A stretch of DNA of 64,000 nt, from NCBI RefSeq assembly GCF_020804225.1, contig NZ_WJBI01000001.1, forward strand, positions 377,509 through 441,508, read 5' to 3'. Positions 52,543 to 62,829 of the stretch are shown piece after piece. How positions within the stretch are numbered: position 1 is the first letter of the stretch; each line of letters begins with the position of its first letter. Source of the DNA: Methanosarcina sp. DH2 (GTDB lineage: Archaea > Halobacteriota > Methanosarcinia > Methanosarcinales > Methanosarcinaceae). A program made the translations under genes and the position numbers. The notes below the pieces were generated by a model. The model ran no database searches. It was not told the origin of the DNA and was given only the letters and a program-made list of their open reading frames with translations.

Positions 52543-54126
52543 TTATTCTTGGTTCTCCTGGTCATCAATTCTCCTGCGTGCAGCTTCAATGATATATATC
52601 GAATCTCCTTCTTTGATTTCCTTGAGCCTCTCAGGCTCGACTATCCTGCCGATAATATTCGTTGAAGATAACTTTTCTCCGGTGGGACCGAAAAGGTCGT
52701 CATCTACAAGTCTCACTCCTATGGTCCCCATCCTTTTTGCTGCCTGATTTGTGATCCCTATTTCCCCTGCCAGTACCTTACCAGTTGGCGTGTTTTCAGG
52801 AAGAACCTCTTTGTACTTTACTACCTTCTCTTCTGTTTTGAAAAGGTAAGTGTCATCATATATCATATGGACAGGGAGTTTTCCGACGGTTTTTGTTTTG
52901 AGTTCAAGAGAGTGGCGGAAAAAATCTACAGATTTTGGAGCTCTCTCAGGGTAAAGCTCAACCTCAATGAGTTTTGCCCTGGACACTGCATAGGCAGTTA
53001 CCTTTGCTTCTCCAAGAATTTCCAGGGTTGTAGGAGGGTCTTGCCTGACAATCACTGAATCTTTTCCTGTGTACCCGTCTCTTATCAGTTCAACACCTAT
53101 GGAAGAAAGTACTGGCTCGGCCTCTTCAAAGCTGTGCCCAAGCAAAATAATCTGAGGAGGAAGGCTCTCTACTGACAGTTTCTGTCCCTTCTCCGCAAGT
53201 TTGATAAGTTCAAGGCCTTTTGTTACCTGCCCTACGACCGAATGCACCAGGCTTGAGGGCCTTTCCTCTCTGGAGATGTAGGTTCTGCCTGTCCCATATC
53301 CGACTGTCCTCATCGAAATGGTACCTTCTCTTCTTGCCTCAAAATTTTCATAAGGAACAGGCACTTCTCTCAGGATGTCGTCCGAAATAAAAGAGCTGGT
53401 AACCACATCTACATTAAAAGTTCCTTCACGGGTAAGGGCATAGAAGTGTTCTGCCCCTACGGGGGCATTTCTGGAAAGTTCCACCTCAAAATAAGTGAAT
53501 ATACTGTCCTCATCTTCGAGTGGAACCGAAAGGTCAGTGGTGCACGTTTTCTCTGCAAGCTGTTCCCATTCTATGACCGGGTCTATGCTCAGGATGGAAT
53601 CTTCTCTCGAAAGTTTGAAGATGATTTTTCTCCCGGTTACAACTGCTGCAAAAACCCCCTCTGCGGGAGCTCCATATTCCGCAGTATGCCTTCTTCTTGA
53701 CAGGATAAGATGAGTGTTATGGGAGTCAAATCCTCCTGCCCCGAACAGGACATCAAAAGCTTCAAAACTCCCTGTTTCACGTGAAGGTTTTATGTCGGCT
53801 TCAAAGGGACCGAAAGCCACAGCTTCAGGACTCGCCCAGTGAATACTTTTTCCTTCGTACTCTTTATAATGTTCAGCCCATAGTTTTCCAGAGGATGATT
53901 CAGGGTCTTTGATTTCTATCCTCAGCTCCCCTTTGGGTGTATTGATAGCGTATTCGGTGACTTCTTCTGTCCTCTTCTCAGCAGCTTTTTTAAGAATTCC
54001 AACTGCTGCACCGGCTATGTAGGGGGCTCTGGAAACTTTAAGGGCGTCTCCAAGGGTAGAGCCTGCAGGCAGAATGTAACCCTGCCCGTTCACCTCTACG
54101 CTGATCTCATTACTCGTAATCGGCAC
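52543..54126 (-). CDS. mmp3: methanogenesis marker protein 3
   Basis: The 527-residue protein opens with a small ubiquitin-like domain (ISVEVNGQGYILPAGSTLGD) and contains a cyclophilin-like peptidyl-prolyl isomerase-type middle region (GTISMRTVGYGTGRTYISRE; SSLVHSVVGQVTKGLELI, ~290-310). The C-terminal part holds IGITNQAAKRMGTIGVRLVD and FGPTGEKLSSTNIIGRI. It is one of the proteins I recall from the published MCR activation complex. It follows atwA by 41 bases. Confidence 0.88.
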   Translation of the reverse strand: MPITSNEISVEVNGQGYILPAGSTLGDALKVSRAPYIAGAAVGILKKAAEKRTEEVTEYAINTPKGELRIEIKDPESSSGKLWAEHYKEYEGKSIHWASPEAVAFGPFEADIKPSRETGSFEAFDVLFGAGGFDSHNTHLILSRRRHTAEYGAPAEGVFAAVVTGRKIIFKLSREDSILSIDPVIEWEQLAEKTCTTDLSVPLEDEDSIFTYFEVELSRNAPVGAEHFYALTREGTFNVDVVTSSFISDDILREVPVPYENFEARREGTISMRTVGYGTGRTYISREERPSSLVHSVVGQVTKGLELIKLAEKGQKLSVESLPPQIILLGHSFEEAEPVLSSIGVELIRDGYTGKDSVIVRQDPPTTLEILGEAKVTAYAVSRAKLIEVELYPERAPKSVDFFRHSLELKTKTVGKLPVHMIYDDTYLFKTEEKVVKYKEVLPENTPTGKVLAGEIGITNQAAKRMGTIGVRLVDDDLFGPTGEKLSSTNIIGRIVEPERLKEIKEGDSIYIIEAARRRIDDQENQE

Positions 54127-54167
54127 CTCATTTTAGTATTTTTCGATACTAAGAGGTGGCAGCATAT

Positions 54168-55781
54168 TTATATTTCTTCTGCAGCTTTGATCTTCTCTTC
54201 TTCTGTAAGATGAACAAGTACGTTCTTCGGCTCACCTATATCTACAATCTTTCCGTCACGCATAAGCACAACACGGTCGCAGATCTCATTCACAAAATCC
54301 ATGTCGTGGGAGACAATAACAAAGGTCTCTCCTATCTCTTCTCTGGCTTTGAGGATGGAATTTGTTACCGAGATTTTTGTGATAGGGTCCATAGTCCCTG
54401 TTGGTTCGTCCATGATGACAATTCTCGGTTCTTTGATCAGAACCTGCGCGAGTGCAATTCTATGCCGCTCCCCTTCACTCATTTCATCAGTCATTTTGGG
54501 TAAAATAGCTTTTGCCTTGTTCTCTTCAAACCCTGCAGCTTTGAGCGTTATTATGGCTTTTCTAACCCCAAGTTCGAATGGAAGGTCCAGGCTGATGGAT
54601 TCTGTAAGGTTGTCTATTACTGAGCTGTGGGTATAAAGCCCGTATTCCTGGTGCAGGAATCCCATATATTTCGTTGCCCTGCCTTTGTTTTCAACCCCTA
54701 ATTTCGTCATATCAATCCACTCGTCTCCGATGCGGACTTCGACTTCTCCCGAGGTTGGTGGTAAAATCCCCATGAGGATTTTTGAGGTTGTAGTCTTGCC
54801 TGCTCCGCTTACCCCGACAAGTCCGAAGATTTCTCCTTCCTTTACGTCAAAAGAGATTTTGTCCACAGCTCTTACCACGCCCCTGTCTACTGAGATATAT
54901 CTCTTTGACAGGTCCCTTACACGGATAATAGGCTCCCCTACCAGAGCGTTCTTTTCCTGCCTGACCATGGATGCACTTTGCATAAAGATTGCAGAAACCT
55001 CAAGTGGATTTCCTTCCTGGACAACCTCTCCGTTTTCAAGCAGTATTGCCTTATCCGCCAGTTTTTCAATTACTTCAGGCCAGTGAGAGGTAAGAACCAT
55101 GCTCATGTTGTAGCTTTTAACAGCCTTTATAACAGCTTCGTGAACCAGTTTTGCAGTCATGGGGTCAAGGGTACCAGTAGGCTCGTCAGCTAACAGGAGG
55201 AGGGGGTTTCTTACAAGCTGCCTTGCAAGCACAACTCTCTGTTTTTCTCCACCGGAAAGTTCCCTTGCCACATGCATCATACGGTGACTCAGGTTTACTT
55301 CTTCGAGGAGTTCAACCGCTTTCTTCATGGCATCTTCTCCCTTATACCCGATTTCATTCAGGGAGTTTATGACGTTTACCAGAACTCTTTCGTCCCCATA
55401 GAGGGCAAAGGTTCTCTGGAGCATGATTGCAATACGTTTAGCTATGTCCTTCCTTACCGGGTCGTAAAGAGAAAGTTTTATAAAATCAGCCTCGAACGCC
55501 TCGAGGTTCTCGCCGCATACCGGGCATTTCTGACCTATCCTGCTTGGACGTTCTATATATCCGCATTTCTCGCAACGGGCCAGATGATAGATTACTTCTC
55601 CTGAGATATTCTCAAAAGATTCGGTCCCGCGCAACACATGCATAAGGATTGTTTTACCGGATCCGCTTTTTCCCAGAATTCCAACGACTTCCCCTTCGTT
55701 GATACTTAAATTTACATTTTTCAGGGCCTTGAGACCGTCGAAGTCGACAGTTAGGTTTTTAATTTCTATAAATACTGGCAT
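54168..55781 (-). CDS. atwA: methyl-coenzyme M reductase activation component A2
   Basis: The product is 537 residues from ATG 55781 (GGAGG six bases before; a frame from 55811 runs through that site). It has two ABC modules in one chain: GKSGSGKT (~36-43) with LSGGEKQRV (~192) and [12 protein letters not shown]; then GVSGAGKTT (~326) with MSEGERHRI and [12 protein letters not shown]. In the first module an insertion carries [20 protein letters not shown] (~76-95), a zinc-ribbon-like four-Cys set. A2 supplies the ATP-dependent step in reductive activation of Ni-F430 in MCR. It heads the mmp gene run. Confidence 0.95.
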   Translation of the reverse strand: MPVFIEIKNLTVDFDGLKALKNVNLSINEGEVVGILGKSGSGKTILMHVLRGTESFENISGEVIYHLARCEKCGYIERPSRIGQKCPVCGENLEAFEADFIKLSLYDPVRKDIAKRIAIMLQRTFALYGDERVLVNVINSLNEIGYKGEDAMKKAVELLEEVNLSHRMMHVARELSGGEKQRVVLARQLVRNPLLLLADEPTGTLDPMTAKLVHEAVIKAVKSYNMSMVLTSHWPEVIEKLADKAILLENGEVVQEGNPLEVSAIFMQSASMVRQEKNALVGEPIIRVRDLSKRYISVDRGVVRAVDKISFDVKEGEIFGLVGVSGAGKTTTSKILMGILPPTSGEVEVRIGDEWIDMTKLGVENKGRATKYMGFLHQEYGLYTHSSVIDNLTESISLDLPFELGVRKAIITLKAAGFEENKAKAILPKMTDEMSEGERHRIALAQVLIKEPRIVIMDEPTGTMDPITKISVTNSILKAREEIGETFVIVSHDMDFVNEICDRVVLMRDGKIVDIGEPKNVLVHLTEEEKIKAAEEI

Positions 55782-56030
55782 GCATTTTCCTCCGCAAATT
55801 ATGAGCTGCAAATTAATTCTGGTGGCTTTCTTGCGCCTTCCTGGATGTATCGCTCAAGAGTGAAAAGTAATCACTTCAAAGTGGAATCTTGAATTAACAT
55901 AATCAATAAATTTCACACATATGGGCAACAACTAGATAAGAGTAAACATTACATAAACATAACGCATTATTTTGTCACTGTTAACATCAATAAACAGCAT
56001 CAGTTGGCAAATTCACTGGATTTTTGCTCG

Positions 56031-56831
56031 TTATAATCCTTTTACCACATCCACAACTTTTATTATATCATCGAGCACCACATCTGCTGCTTCCCTGAGT
56101 TCTTCGGGCCTTTCATCCCCCTGCTGGATTGTCATTATACCTATATCTGCTGCCCTGAGCGCCAGGATATCGTTAATTCCATCCCCTACCATAATTACTT
56201 TCTCATACTTGCTTTTGAGTTCAAGCACCACTTTCTCCTTCATAAAGGGATCCGCAATTGCAAAGACTCTTTCCAGGGGAATATTTATGAGCTGCGCAAG
56301 TTGTGCGAGGGCGGGCATTCTATCCCCGGATGCTATATATATATCAATCTCCATGGCCTGGAGTAGCTGGATGGTCTGCAGCGTCTTACCAAATACCTGC
56401 CCTCCCGTGCTGAGCACATAGGGTATTTTCCTTGCCTCTGAGTCCACTATCAGACCTGCCGCAAGATAAATGCTGTCAGGGCAGCGGGATGTAACTGCTT
56501 CGAGCACATCATGCATATCCCCCATGAGTGGAGAAGCCCCTCTTATGATCTCACATGCAACATCCGGGGTAAACTGTCCTTTTGAACAGCTTATACCTAT
56601 TGAAACTCTGTATTCCCTTATAAACTCAAATAAAGACATATCCCTTCTTGAGCACATGATTACTTCTTTCTCGGTATTGAGGGCTACAAGGCCGCAACCG
56701 TTTTTCTTCGCGACAATGGCAGTGCTCTCTATATTTTCAAGAATATTTCCAGTACTGGATTCTTTTGCAACTCTGTACATATGAAGAAGAGTTCCGGCAC
56801 TGTCAAAGACCACTGCAATTCGTTTGGCCAT
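56031..56831 (-). CDS. HAD-superfamily protein, soluble P-type-ATPase-like
   Basis: The 266-residue cytoplasmic protein begins VVFDSAGTLLHMYRVAK: motif I is D-S-A-G-T rather than DxDGT, so the second Asp, usually the acid/base, is replaced by Ala. Motif III/IV is intact: KYEKVIMVGDGINDILALRA (~205-224), as in P-type ATPases. No membrane helices. It lies 250 bases upstream of atwA on the same strand and is often near these genes in methanogens, which makes a link to MCR activation thinkable but unproven. Confidence 0.8.
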   Translation of the reverse strand: MAKRIAVVFDSAGTLLHMYRVAKESSTGNILENIESTAIVAKKNGCGLVALNTEKEVIMCSRRDMSLFEFIREYRVSIGISCSKGQFTPDVACEIIRGASPLMGDMHDVLEAVTSRCPDSIYLAAGLIVDSEARKIPYVLSTGGQVFGKTLQTIQLLQAMEIDIYIASGDRMPALAQLAQLINIPLERVFAIADPFMKEKVVLELKSKYEKVIMVGDGINDILALRAADIGIMTIQQGDERPEELREAADVVLDDIIKVVDVVKGL

Positions 56832-56951
56832 GTCAATTGATTAATCTATAAAATAAAAAAATCTTTGTGAAAGCCCGGAAAAATAGCCAAGAAACGAATA
56901 TTTATAAAAATAAATGAAGTAGGAAAGTTAAACTTCTGTTTACATTTCCTC

Positions 56952-57845
56952 TCATAGGATTGATACTCCCGAAAGCAGGACTCCGGCAAAAAACCCGAGA
57001 ATTGCTCCGGAATTCAGGAAGGGCAGCCCTGCCTGGGGTTTTCCTCTCATTACTAGGATAGACAGAAATACATGCCCTGCAAGAGTCCCCAGCATTGCCC
57101 CGAGTACAGGGTATGAAAATCCTCCATTTTCCATGAATACATTTGCGGAAACTACCAGCAGAGTGGGCATGACTGCATCTCCAAGACCCATAAAAAAGGC
57201 TTCACGTTTTTCCCCTTCTTTAAAACTTTCTTTAACAAATGAATAACCGGGATGTTTTGGGATTATGAAAAGAATGGGAAGTTTAAGGTCCATGACACCT
57301 TCTGCCATGGTTATCATATGTTTTGTCTTATATACCGAGATAGCATCATAGACTGCAAGCAGTATCAGAAGGACTACAACAGGGATAACGGAAAGGGAAA
57401 TTCCTATCAGGGCACTGACTCCACCTGCTATGCAGACTCCCAGAATATCGATTACGTACCATTCCGGGTATTTGTAAAGCAGTACTGTCAATCCTGCAGA
57501 AATCAGGAGTGAGGCTGGATTCTCAAAGCCTGCGAAGGAGGGGATCAGGGTGAAAAGTGCGAAAAATACATAGTAAAGAGTACTGACTATAGCGAGATAT
57601 ATGAGTAAGCTGATAATCCATTTCATGTTTTTCTTTATCGCTATCAGGACAAAAAGCGTAAAAACCAGGATCATCCCGAGATAATAAATCGAATTGGAAA
57701 CCTGTGTAGGGTCTTCAAAAGCCTGCATTTCATTAATTTCCATTGGCATTGAAAGAAGTAGGGCAAGAACCTGTACTATCAGGATTAACCCTGCCATGGA
57801 AAGAATCGGTAAATAATCTTTAAGTGAATGTTCGCTGGAACTCAA
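56952..57845 (-). CDS. presenilin/signal-peptide-peptidase-like membrane protease (A22)
   Basis: The 297-residue protein has nine predicted membrane helices. The two catalytic Asp stand in AVYDAISVY (YD motif, ~164-172) and FFMGLGDAVMP (GxGD motif, ~217-227); the third element, usually PAL, appears as GLPFLNSG (~273-280). It resembles the archaeal PSH enzymes used as models for human presenilin. It would cleave transmembrane peptides such as signal remnants. No substrate gene is evident nearby. Confidence 0.92.
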   Translation of the reverse strand: MSSSEHSLKDYLPILSMAGLILIVQVLALLLSMPMEINEMQAFEDPTQVSNSIYYLGMILVFTLFVLIAIKKNMKWIISLLIYLAIVSTLYYVFFALFTLIPSFAGFENPASLLISAGLTVLLYKYPEWYVIDILGVCIAGGVSALIGISLSVIPVVVLLILLAVYDAISVYKTKHMITMAEGVMDLKLPILFIIPKHPGYSFVKESFKEGEKREAFFMGLGDAVMPTLLVVSANVFMENGGFSYPVLGAMLGTLAGHVFLSILVMRGKPQAGLPFLNSGAILGFFAGVLLSGVSIL

Positions 57846-58398
57846 GTACTAAACTCCTTATTTCTTGACACTATGCCTTTTCTACTCCTTTATATATTTA
57901 CTCTACCCTCTGTCTCAATTTTTATGTCCCTTAATATATAATCTATTTCGCCAATTGTTTACCTTACCCATACTTTTTCACCAATTGTTTACTTTACCCA
58001 TACTTTTTCTGTAATTTTAGCCTGGATTTTTCAATTTTTACTGAATTTTTATGTTGCAACACTTCCTCAGATTCTGTTAGTTTATCTGACCAGAGTCCTG
58101 GTAATTCCTTTTTATGTGTTGTTTGGCTTTTTAATAGGGATATAGGAAAATACAAATTCGGGATAAAAGATACATAAATAGTTTATGCAAAAAATTATAT
58201 AGAATAACTGTATAAAAAATAAGCAGGTATCGGATAATAACAAATATGGAAATGCAGTAAAAATAGAAAAACAGTAAATACTTTAATGGAATTATCTCCA
58301 CCTAATAATTTTCATCCCGGTATTAAGGAATTTGTGTTTTTACACTAGATTTGTGACTGCATAAGGAGAAATTTCCATAACTAAGTTAGAGGTATACA
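57846..58398. other. spacer with a 30-bp direct repeat
   Basis: It is the divergent promoter region of the presenilin-like gene and the 58399 gene. Apart from the tandem repeat at 57951-58010 I see nothing. Confidence 0.5.
57951..58010. repeat. 30-bp tandem direct repeat, two units
   Basis: CCAATTGTTTACCTTACCCA and ten further bases recur at 57981 with two changes (C to T within, A to T at the end). It lies ~110-165 bases before the presenilin-like gene's start on the opposite strand. Confidence 0.9.
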
Positions 58399-58734
58399 AT
58401 GGAGACCAGAGATACAGTATTCCTTGTTGTGATGGTTCTGTCCTCTTTCCTTCTATCCTTTGAATGGCTTAGAAGGTTCACATACAAGCCCACAAACCCT
58501 TTCATTGACCCTTTAATTATCCTATCTATAATGATTCTGGCAGGGACGTTATCTCTCATGCTCATCTCTATTAACAACAAGCTTCAGGATTTTGAAGACA
58601 AGATAGAGGCAAGGGATCGTGCCCTCCGGGTTAATATGGAAAGTTCGGATACGAAAATTGAAGAACGGATGAATGAGCTATCAAGTAAAGTTGATAATGC
58701 AGTATATGAGTTTAACCGCAGAAAATATCATTGA
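58399..58734 (+). CDS. small membrane protein with coiled-coil tail
   Basis: The 111-residue protein starts at ATG 58399 (AGAGGT six bases before). Two membrane helices (~6-22; ~37-57, PLIILSIMILAGTLSLMLIS) are followed by a charged helix (~62-105, LQDFEDKIEARDRALRVNME) with a heptad-like pattern, likely a coiled coil on the cytoplasmic side. No family recognised. It stands alone between AT-rich spacers. Confidence 0.65.
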   Translation: METRDTVFLVVMVLSSFLLSFEWLRRFTYKPTNPFIDPLIILSIMILAGTLSLMLISINNKLQDFEDKIEARDRALRVNMESSDTKIEERMNELSSKVDNAVYEFNRRKYH

Positions 58735-59570
58735 TTTCTGCTCGTAAACTTATTTTTCTTTAAGGGATAAATACGTTTAGTCTTCTTTTGACGTCTGTAA
58801 TTTGTTTTTGCTAAATGATCTATTTTTTCATCTTTCCTGCCGGTATATTGTTGTCTTTTTAAGGGTAAATTTAACTTTTACCGTATCCTTTTTCTATTTT
58901 CCCAGATCTTTTCAATTTATCTTGCAGATTTTCCTTTTCTATGTTTCTTAAATTTGCTTTCCTCTGTAAAACCTTTTTTCTTTTTTATCCTGCTTTTTCT
59001 TTTCACAGTATTTTCTTTGACTTTCCTCAGAGCATCTTTTTTCTTCCTGTGCTTTATCTTCAAATTATCTTTTCTTCATGTTCTCTTCTTTTTTCACGAA
59101 TGTTTTTTCTGTTTATCGTTAATCAACGATTTTTTGTAAATTTTTAATTGTTTTTGTTTTTGAATCTCTGTTAAAGCTGGACAATATGCATTACATATGT
59201 AGTTATTTTGGCATGTTGGGCAAATCTTTATCTGAACATATATCATTTAAAAGAAAAGTTCATATACAGGTTTTGTGAAAGAGATTCTAACTTATATTCC
59301 AGTCAAATTAAATTTTTTATTACTATCTAATACATATTTAATAACTTATGTTATTTTGTTTCTACCTATTGTTATCTATCCTGTCATTTTCGGGCGCAAG
59401 CTCTACAATTTGGCAAAGTATATATACCCGATGTTCTGTAGTAAAGGGGAATATCTGGAATCCAGACATTTATAAATATATTCAAATTGATATAGTGTAT
59501 CGTAAGTTATTATTACTCAGAGTTAGTATATTGATTACCTTGTGTAAACAGGTAAAGAAGGAAAGCTAAT
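58735..59570. other. T-rich spacer
   Basis: Very T-rich on the plus strand (58850-59160), giving several chance ORFs of Phe/Leu-rich composition. A 66-codon GTG frame at 59275 could encode a membrane peptide but has no ribosome site. No RNA gene is recognised. Confidence 0.4.
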
Positions 59571-59873
59571 ATGCACCTCAATCTGGAACCGATTGGCATT
59601 ATCAAAAAGGTTGCAAATAAGTCGGAAATTTTGATCTATTCTGATTTTGAGCAGGTCATACGAAATATCGTGTCCAAAATAGGAGAAGGAGCTGAGATGG
59701 GCCAGAAGCTTCTGGTTATCCATAAGAATAATAACAAAAAACAAATCGATGGTCACCAGGTCCAGGTCACAAAGGCGACGCTTCTGGAAAGAAAAGGAAA
59801 TCTGTTGACAATATCTAAGATAGAAGCAAATGAAGATTCTGTTATTGACGTCCGACTTGATCTTACAGCCTGA
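59571..59873 (+). CDS. conserved-looking 100-aa protein of unknown function
   Basis: ATG 59571 has AAGGAAAG eight bases before it. The product is a soluble alpha/beta protein: LEPIGIIKKVANKSEILIYS (~4-23), a helix FEQVIRNIVSKIGEGAEMGQ, then three strands (KLLVIHKNNN; QVQVTKATLL; NLLTISKIEA) ending DVRLDLTA. The first ten residues recall TrmO/TsaA-type proteins (L-x-PIG-x-I) but the rest is too short for that family, so it may be a separate small family. No neighbour helps. Confidence 0.6.
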   Translation: MHLNLEPIGIIKKVANKSEILIYSDFEQVIRNIVSKIGEGAEMGQKLLVIHKNNNKKQIDGHQVQVTKATLLERKGNLLTISKIEANEDSVIDVRLDLTA

Positions 59874-60650
59874 CATCTTCAGACTTCGACATATGCCGAC
59901 AAAACTCTTAGGTTTTTGAATATTCCCCTTTTCTCCTGAATAGCTTGGACTGGCATTCAGAGCGAGCTGAATTTGGGTGTAAATTCCATAAAACTGGATT
60001 TAACGTAATTCTTCTTATCGCAGCTCTTTTTTGCTTCTGGCCAGAGTTCGCCTAAAAGAAATTACAGATTTTGAAAAGCCCGGCCGTTGGCTGAAATAGA
60101 AAGCGAACATTCTGCCTGATCTGATGTAAAGTTTTGCCCTGAGGTCCAGAGACTAATTTTCGGAACTTGCAGTTAGTCTGATTCCCCTTGTAAATTTCCG
60201 GAGAATTTTTTTAGTCTAGTCAGGGCAGGATCAGGCCCGGTGTACTTAATACGTGAAAATATCTCACGTGAAAATATCTTACGTGGAAATATCTGGAAAA
60301 GCAACCTTCCGTTTGCGACTCTCTGCCTATAGGGATTTATAGCATTCTAAGCGGAGGATTTTCGCCTTAACTTCAATATGAGCGAACCTGCGAAGGTTAT
60401 CATGAGTAACTTCCTGATAACTTCTTTTCTTCCCTCCACTTCAAAAGCGCGTTAATCTGGGAGAGTAAGCGTAAAACTTCAGTATACATAAAGCCTATTG
60501 TCCAGTAATAGAGATATTTGTAGCAAAGGGCATCTCCGGACAGACTTACCTGGAGACGGTGATTATCTGGGCGATAAAAAGATTAAAGATAAAAGAAAAA
60601 AAGTCGAAAATCACTGAGGCTTAAAAGGATTCCATTACCTGAGGGAAAAT
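59874..60650. other. spacer before fen with a short tandem repeat
   Basis: No ORF is convincing. ACGTG-repeats lie at 60251-60295, and TTCCCTCCAC, the array-leader complement, occurs at 60430-60439 but with no ATG at the right distance. Confidence 0.45.
60251..60295. repeat. 15-bp tandem repeat, three units
   Basis: ACGTGAAAATATCT plus one base occurs three times (the third as ACGTGGAAATATCT). Each unit junction forms CACGTG or TACGTG palindromes. It lies ~360 bases before fen. Confidence 0.85.
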
Positions 60651-61667
60651 ATGGGTACAGATATAGGAGATTTGCTCCAGAAAAGAAAAATAGAGCTTTC
60701 TGACCTCACAAACCGGGTGGTTGCAGTTGATGCATTTAACACTCTTCACCAGTTTTTGAGCATTATCCGCCAGAGGGATGGAAGCCCTCTGGTTAATTCC
60801 AGCGGGAAAGTTACCTCCCACCTATCTGGTCTGCTTTACCGGACAGCAAGTCTGGTTGAAGCTGGCATCAAACCTGTTTTCGTTTTTGATGGCAAGCCCC
60901 CTGACCTGAAATCCGGAACCCTGAACCGAAGAAAAGAAGTTAGAGAATCTTCACGGGAAAAATGGGAAAATGCAAAGGTAGAAGGAAATCTCGAGGCCGC
61001 TTATAAGTATGCTCAGGCTTCTTCAAAGGTTGACCAGGATATTGTTGAAGATTCCAAATACCTCCTCAGTATAATGGGCATTCCCTGGATACAGGCTCCA
61101 TGTGAAGGGGAGGCGCAGGCTGCTCATATGGTCCTTAAAAAGGATGCCGATTGCGTTGCTTCCCAGGACTATGATTCTTTCCTTTTCGGAGCTCCGAGCG
61201 TCGTCCGCAACATGACTGTTACAGGAAAACGTAAGCTTCCCGGAAAGAATACGTATGTTGATGTTGAACTTGAGATAATTGAGCTGGATGAAACCCTCAG
61301 GGCTCTGGGAATCAACAGGGACCAGCTTATCGATGTCGCAATCTGCGTGGGTACGGATTATAACAAAGGACTGGAAAAAGTGGGTCCAAAAACAGCCCTT
61401 AAACTGATTAAAAAGCATGGGGATATCCATACCGTCCTCAGGGAAAAAGGGGTTGAAATCGAAGGACTGGACAGTATAAAAGGACTTTTTACCCATCCTG
61501 ATGTCACGGATGACTACGAGATTAAATGGGGCAAGCCTGATCCAGAAAAACTCATAAAATTCCTTTGCGAGGAAAACGATTTCTCTGTAGAGAGGGTGGA
61601 AAAAGCTGCAGAACGCCTTAAAGCGGCTTCAGGTGCCAGGCAGAAGACCCTTGACCAATGGTTCTAA
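60651..61667 (+). CDS. fen: flap endonuclease 1
   Basis: This 338-residue structure-specific nuclease removes 5' flaps in Okazaki fragment maturation and repair. The N-terminal XPG domain has [15 protein letters not shown] (first metal Asp, ~25-39) and [19 protein letters not shown] (~79-97). The I-domain follows: [19 protein letters not shown] (~143-161), [19 protein letters not shown] (~169-187) and [21 protein letters not shown] (~227-247, helix-hairpin-helix). The C-terminus ends in the PCNA-binding QKTLDQWF. Confidence 0.97.
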   Translation: MGTDIGDLLQKRKIELSDLTNRVVAVDAFNTLHQFLSIIRQRDGSPLVNSSGKVTSHLSGLLYRTASLVEAGIKPVFVFDGKPPDLKSGTLNRRKEVRESSREKWENAKVEGNLEAAYKYAQASSKVDQDIVEDSKYLLSIMGIPWIQAPCEGEAQAAHMVLKKDADCVASQDYDSFLFGAPSVVRNMTVTGKRKLPGKNTYVDVELEIIELDETLRALGINRDQLIDVAICVGTDYNKGLEKVGPKTALKLIKKHGDIHTVLREKGVEIEGLDSIKGLFTHPDVTDDYEIKWGKPDPEKLIKFLCEENDFSVERVEKAAERLKAASGARQKTLDQWF

Positions 61668-61780
61668 AGGATTTTAAGGGTTCGGGAATTATTCCCATTT
61701 AAAAGATCCTTTCTTTAATTTTTTCTTTATATGGAGTCCGTCCCCTCTGAAAGTCCCTCGCAGGAGATGTACAGGCAGGT

Positions 61781-62809
61781 ATGAGGCTGACAAAGACTGA
61801 ACCGGATCATTCAGGAGAAGAACGATTATATTCTCATGTTCACGGAACTGTAGACCCTGAACTCCTTTCCACGAATAGAGGGCTCCATGCTGTCAAATGG
61901 TCTTTTATCTGCCTGATGATAACTGCGCTTTTTCAAATTCTTGTCGTATGGGTTTCGGGAAGTGTAGCCCTTCTTGCCGATACCATTCACAACTTCGGGG
62001 ATGCCGCAACTGCAATTCCCCTGGGTTTTGCTTTCCTGCTCTCCAGAAAAAAACCCAGTAAGAGTTTTACTTACGGCTATGGCAGGGCAGAAGACCTTGC
62101 AGGTCTATTGATTGTTTTCCTTATTTTTCTCAGTGCTGCAGTTGCAGCTTATGAATCGGTTTCCAGGCTTCTCTCACCACAGCCTGTTGATTTTTTATGG
62201 GCTGTAGCTGCAGCTTCAATTATTGGCTTTCTCGGGAATGAGTTTGTGGCAAAGTTCAGGATCAGAGTCGGGAAAGAAATAGGAAGTGCTGCCCTCGTTG
62301 CTGATGGATACCATGCACGTGCGGATGGGTTCACTAGCCTTGCCGTACTCTTCGGAGCCCTTGGTGTCTGGCTAGGTTACCCTCTTGCAGACCCGATAAT
62401 CGGGCTTTTTATCACAGTTGCAATTCTCCACATAGTATGGGATGCAGGCAAATCCGTTTTTTCCCGCATGCTGGACGGGGTTGACCCTCAAATTGTTGAC
62501 GATATCCGGCAGGTAGTCAACCAGGTAAGTGATGTAAAGGATATTACAGAGGTAAGAGTACGCTGGTTAGGGCACCGGCTTTATGCTGAAGTGAATATAG
62601 CAGTAGATTCCGGGCTCTCTGTTAAGGAGGGGCATGAGATCGCGGTAAACGTAAGGCACAGCATGCTGCACGGCCTGACTTACCTGTCAAATGCAGTTGT
62701 GCATGTAGACCCTCTGGGAGCGTCCGGAGAGATTTTCCATCGGCTTCCTGAACACGAACCCGATTTTCCTCCTTCTGATTCCACTGAGCTGGAGTTTTTC
62801 AATACTTAA
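61781..62809 (+). CDS. cation diffusion facilitator (CDF) metal transporter
   Basis: The 342-residue protein has six membrane helices (~40-250). Metal-site residues lie in LLADTIHNFGDAATAIPLGF (H-x3-D in helix 2) and ADGYHARADGFTSLAVLFGA (H-x3-D in helix 5), giving a site with two His and two Asp, typical for Zn2+ (possibly Fe2+/Co2+). The cytoplasmic C-terminal ferredoxin-like domain (~255-325) has GHRLYAEVNIAVDSGLSVKE and HVDP. CDF pumps export metal for protons. It follows fen by ~110 bases; no functional link. Confidence 0.93.
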   Translation: MRLTKTEPDHSGEERLYSHVHGTVDPELLSTNRGLHAVKWSFICLMITALFQILVVWVSGSVALLADTIHNFGDAATAIPLGFAFLLSRKKPSKSFTYGYGRAEDLAGLLIVFLIFLSAAVAAYESVSRLLSPQPVDFLWAVAAASIIGFLGNEFVAKFRIRVGKEIGSAALVADGYHARADGFTSLAVLFGALGVWLGYPLADPIIGLFITVAILHIVWDAGKSVFSRMLDGVDPQIVDDIRQVVNQVSDVKDITEVRVRWLGHRLYAEVNIAVDSGLSVKEGHEIAVNVRHSMLHGLTYLSNAVVHVDPLGASGEIFHRLPEHEPDFPPSDSTELEFFNT

Positions 62810-62829
62810 ATACATCAAAATTCTCTCAT

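Noticed and set aside
59275-59475. 66-codon GTG frame with a hydrophobic stretch
   Set aside because: No ribosome site, lies in T-rich sequence that gives hydrophobic frames by chance.
60430-60439. A further TTCCCTCCAC, complement of the small-ORF leader
   Set aside because: On the minus strand no ATG, GTG or TTG follows at the five-base spacing.
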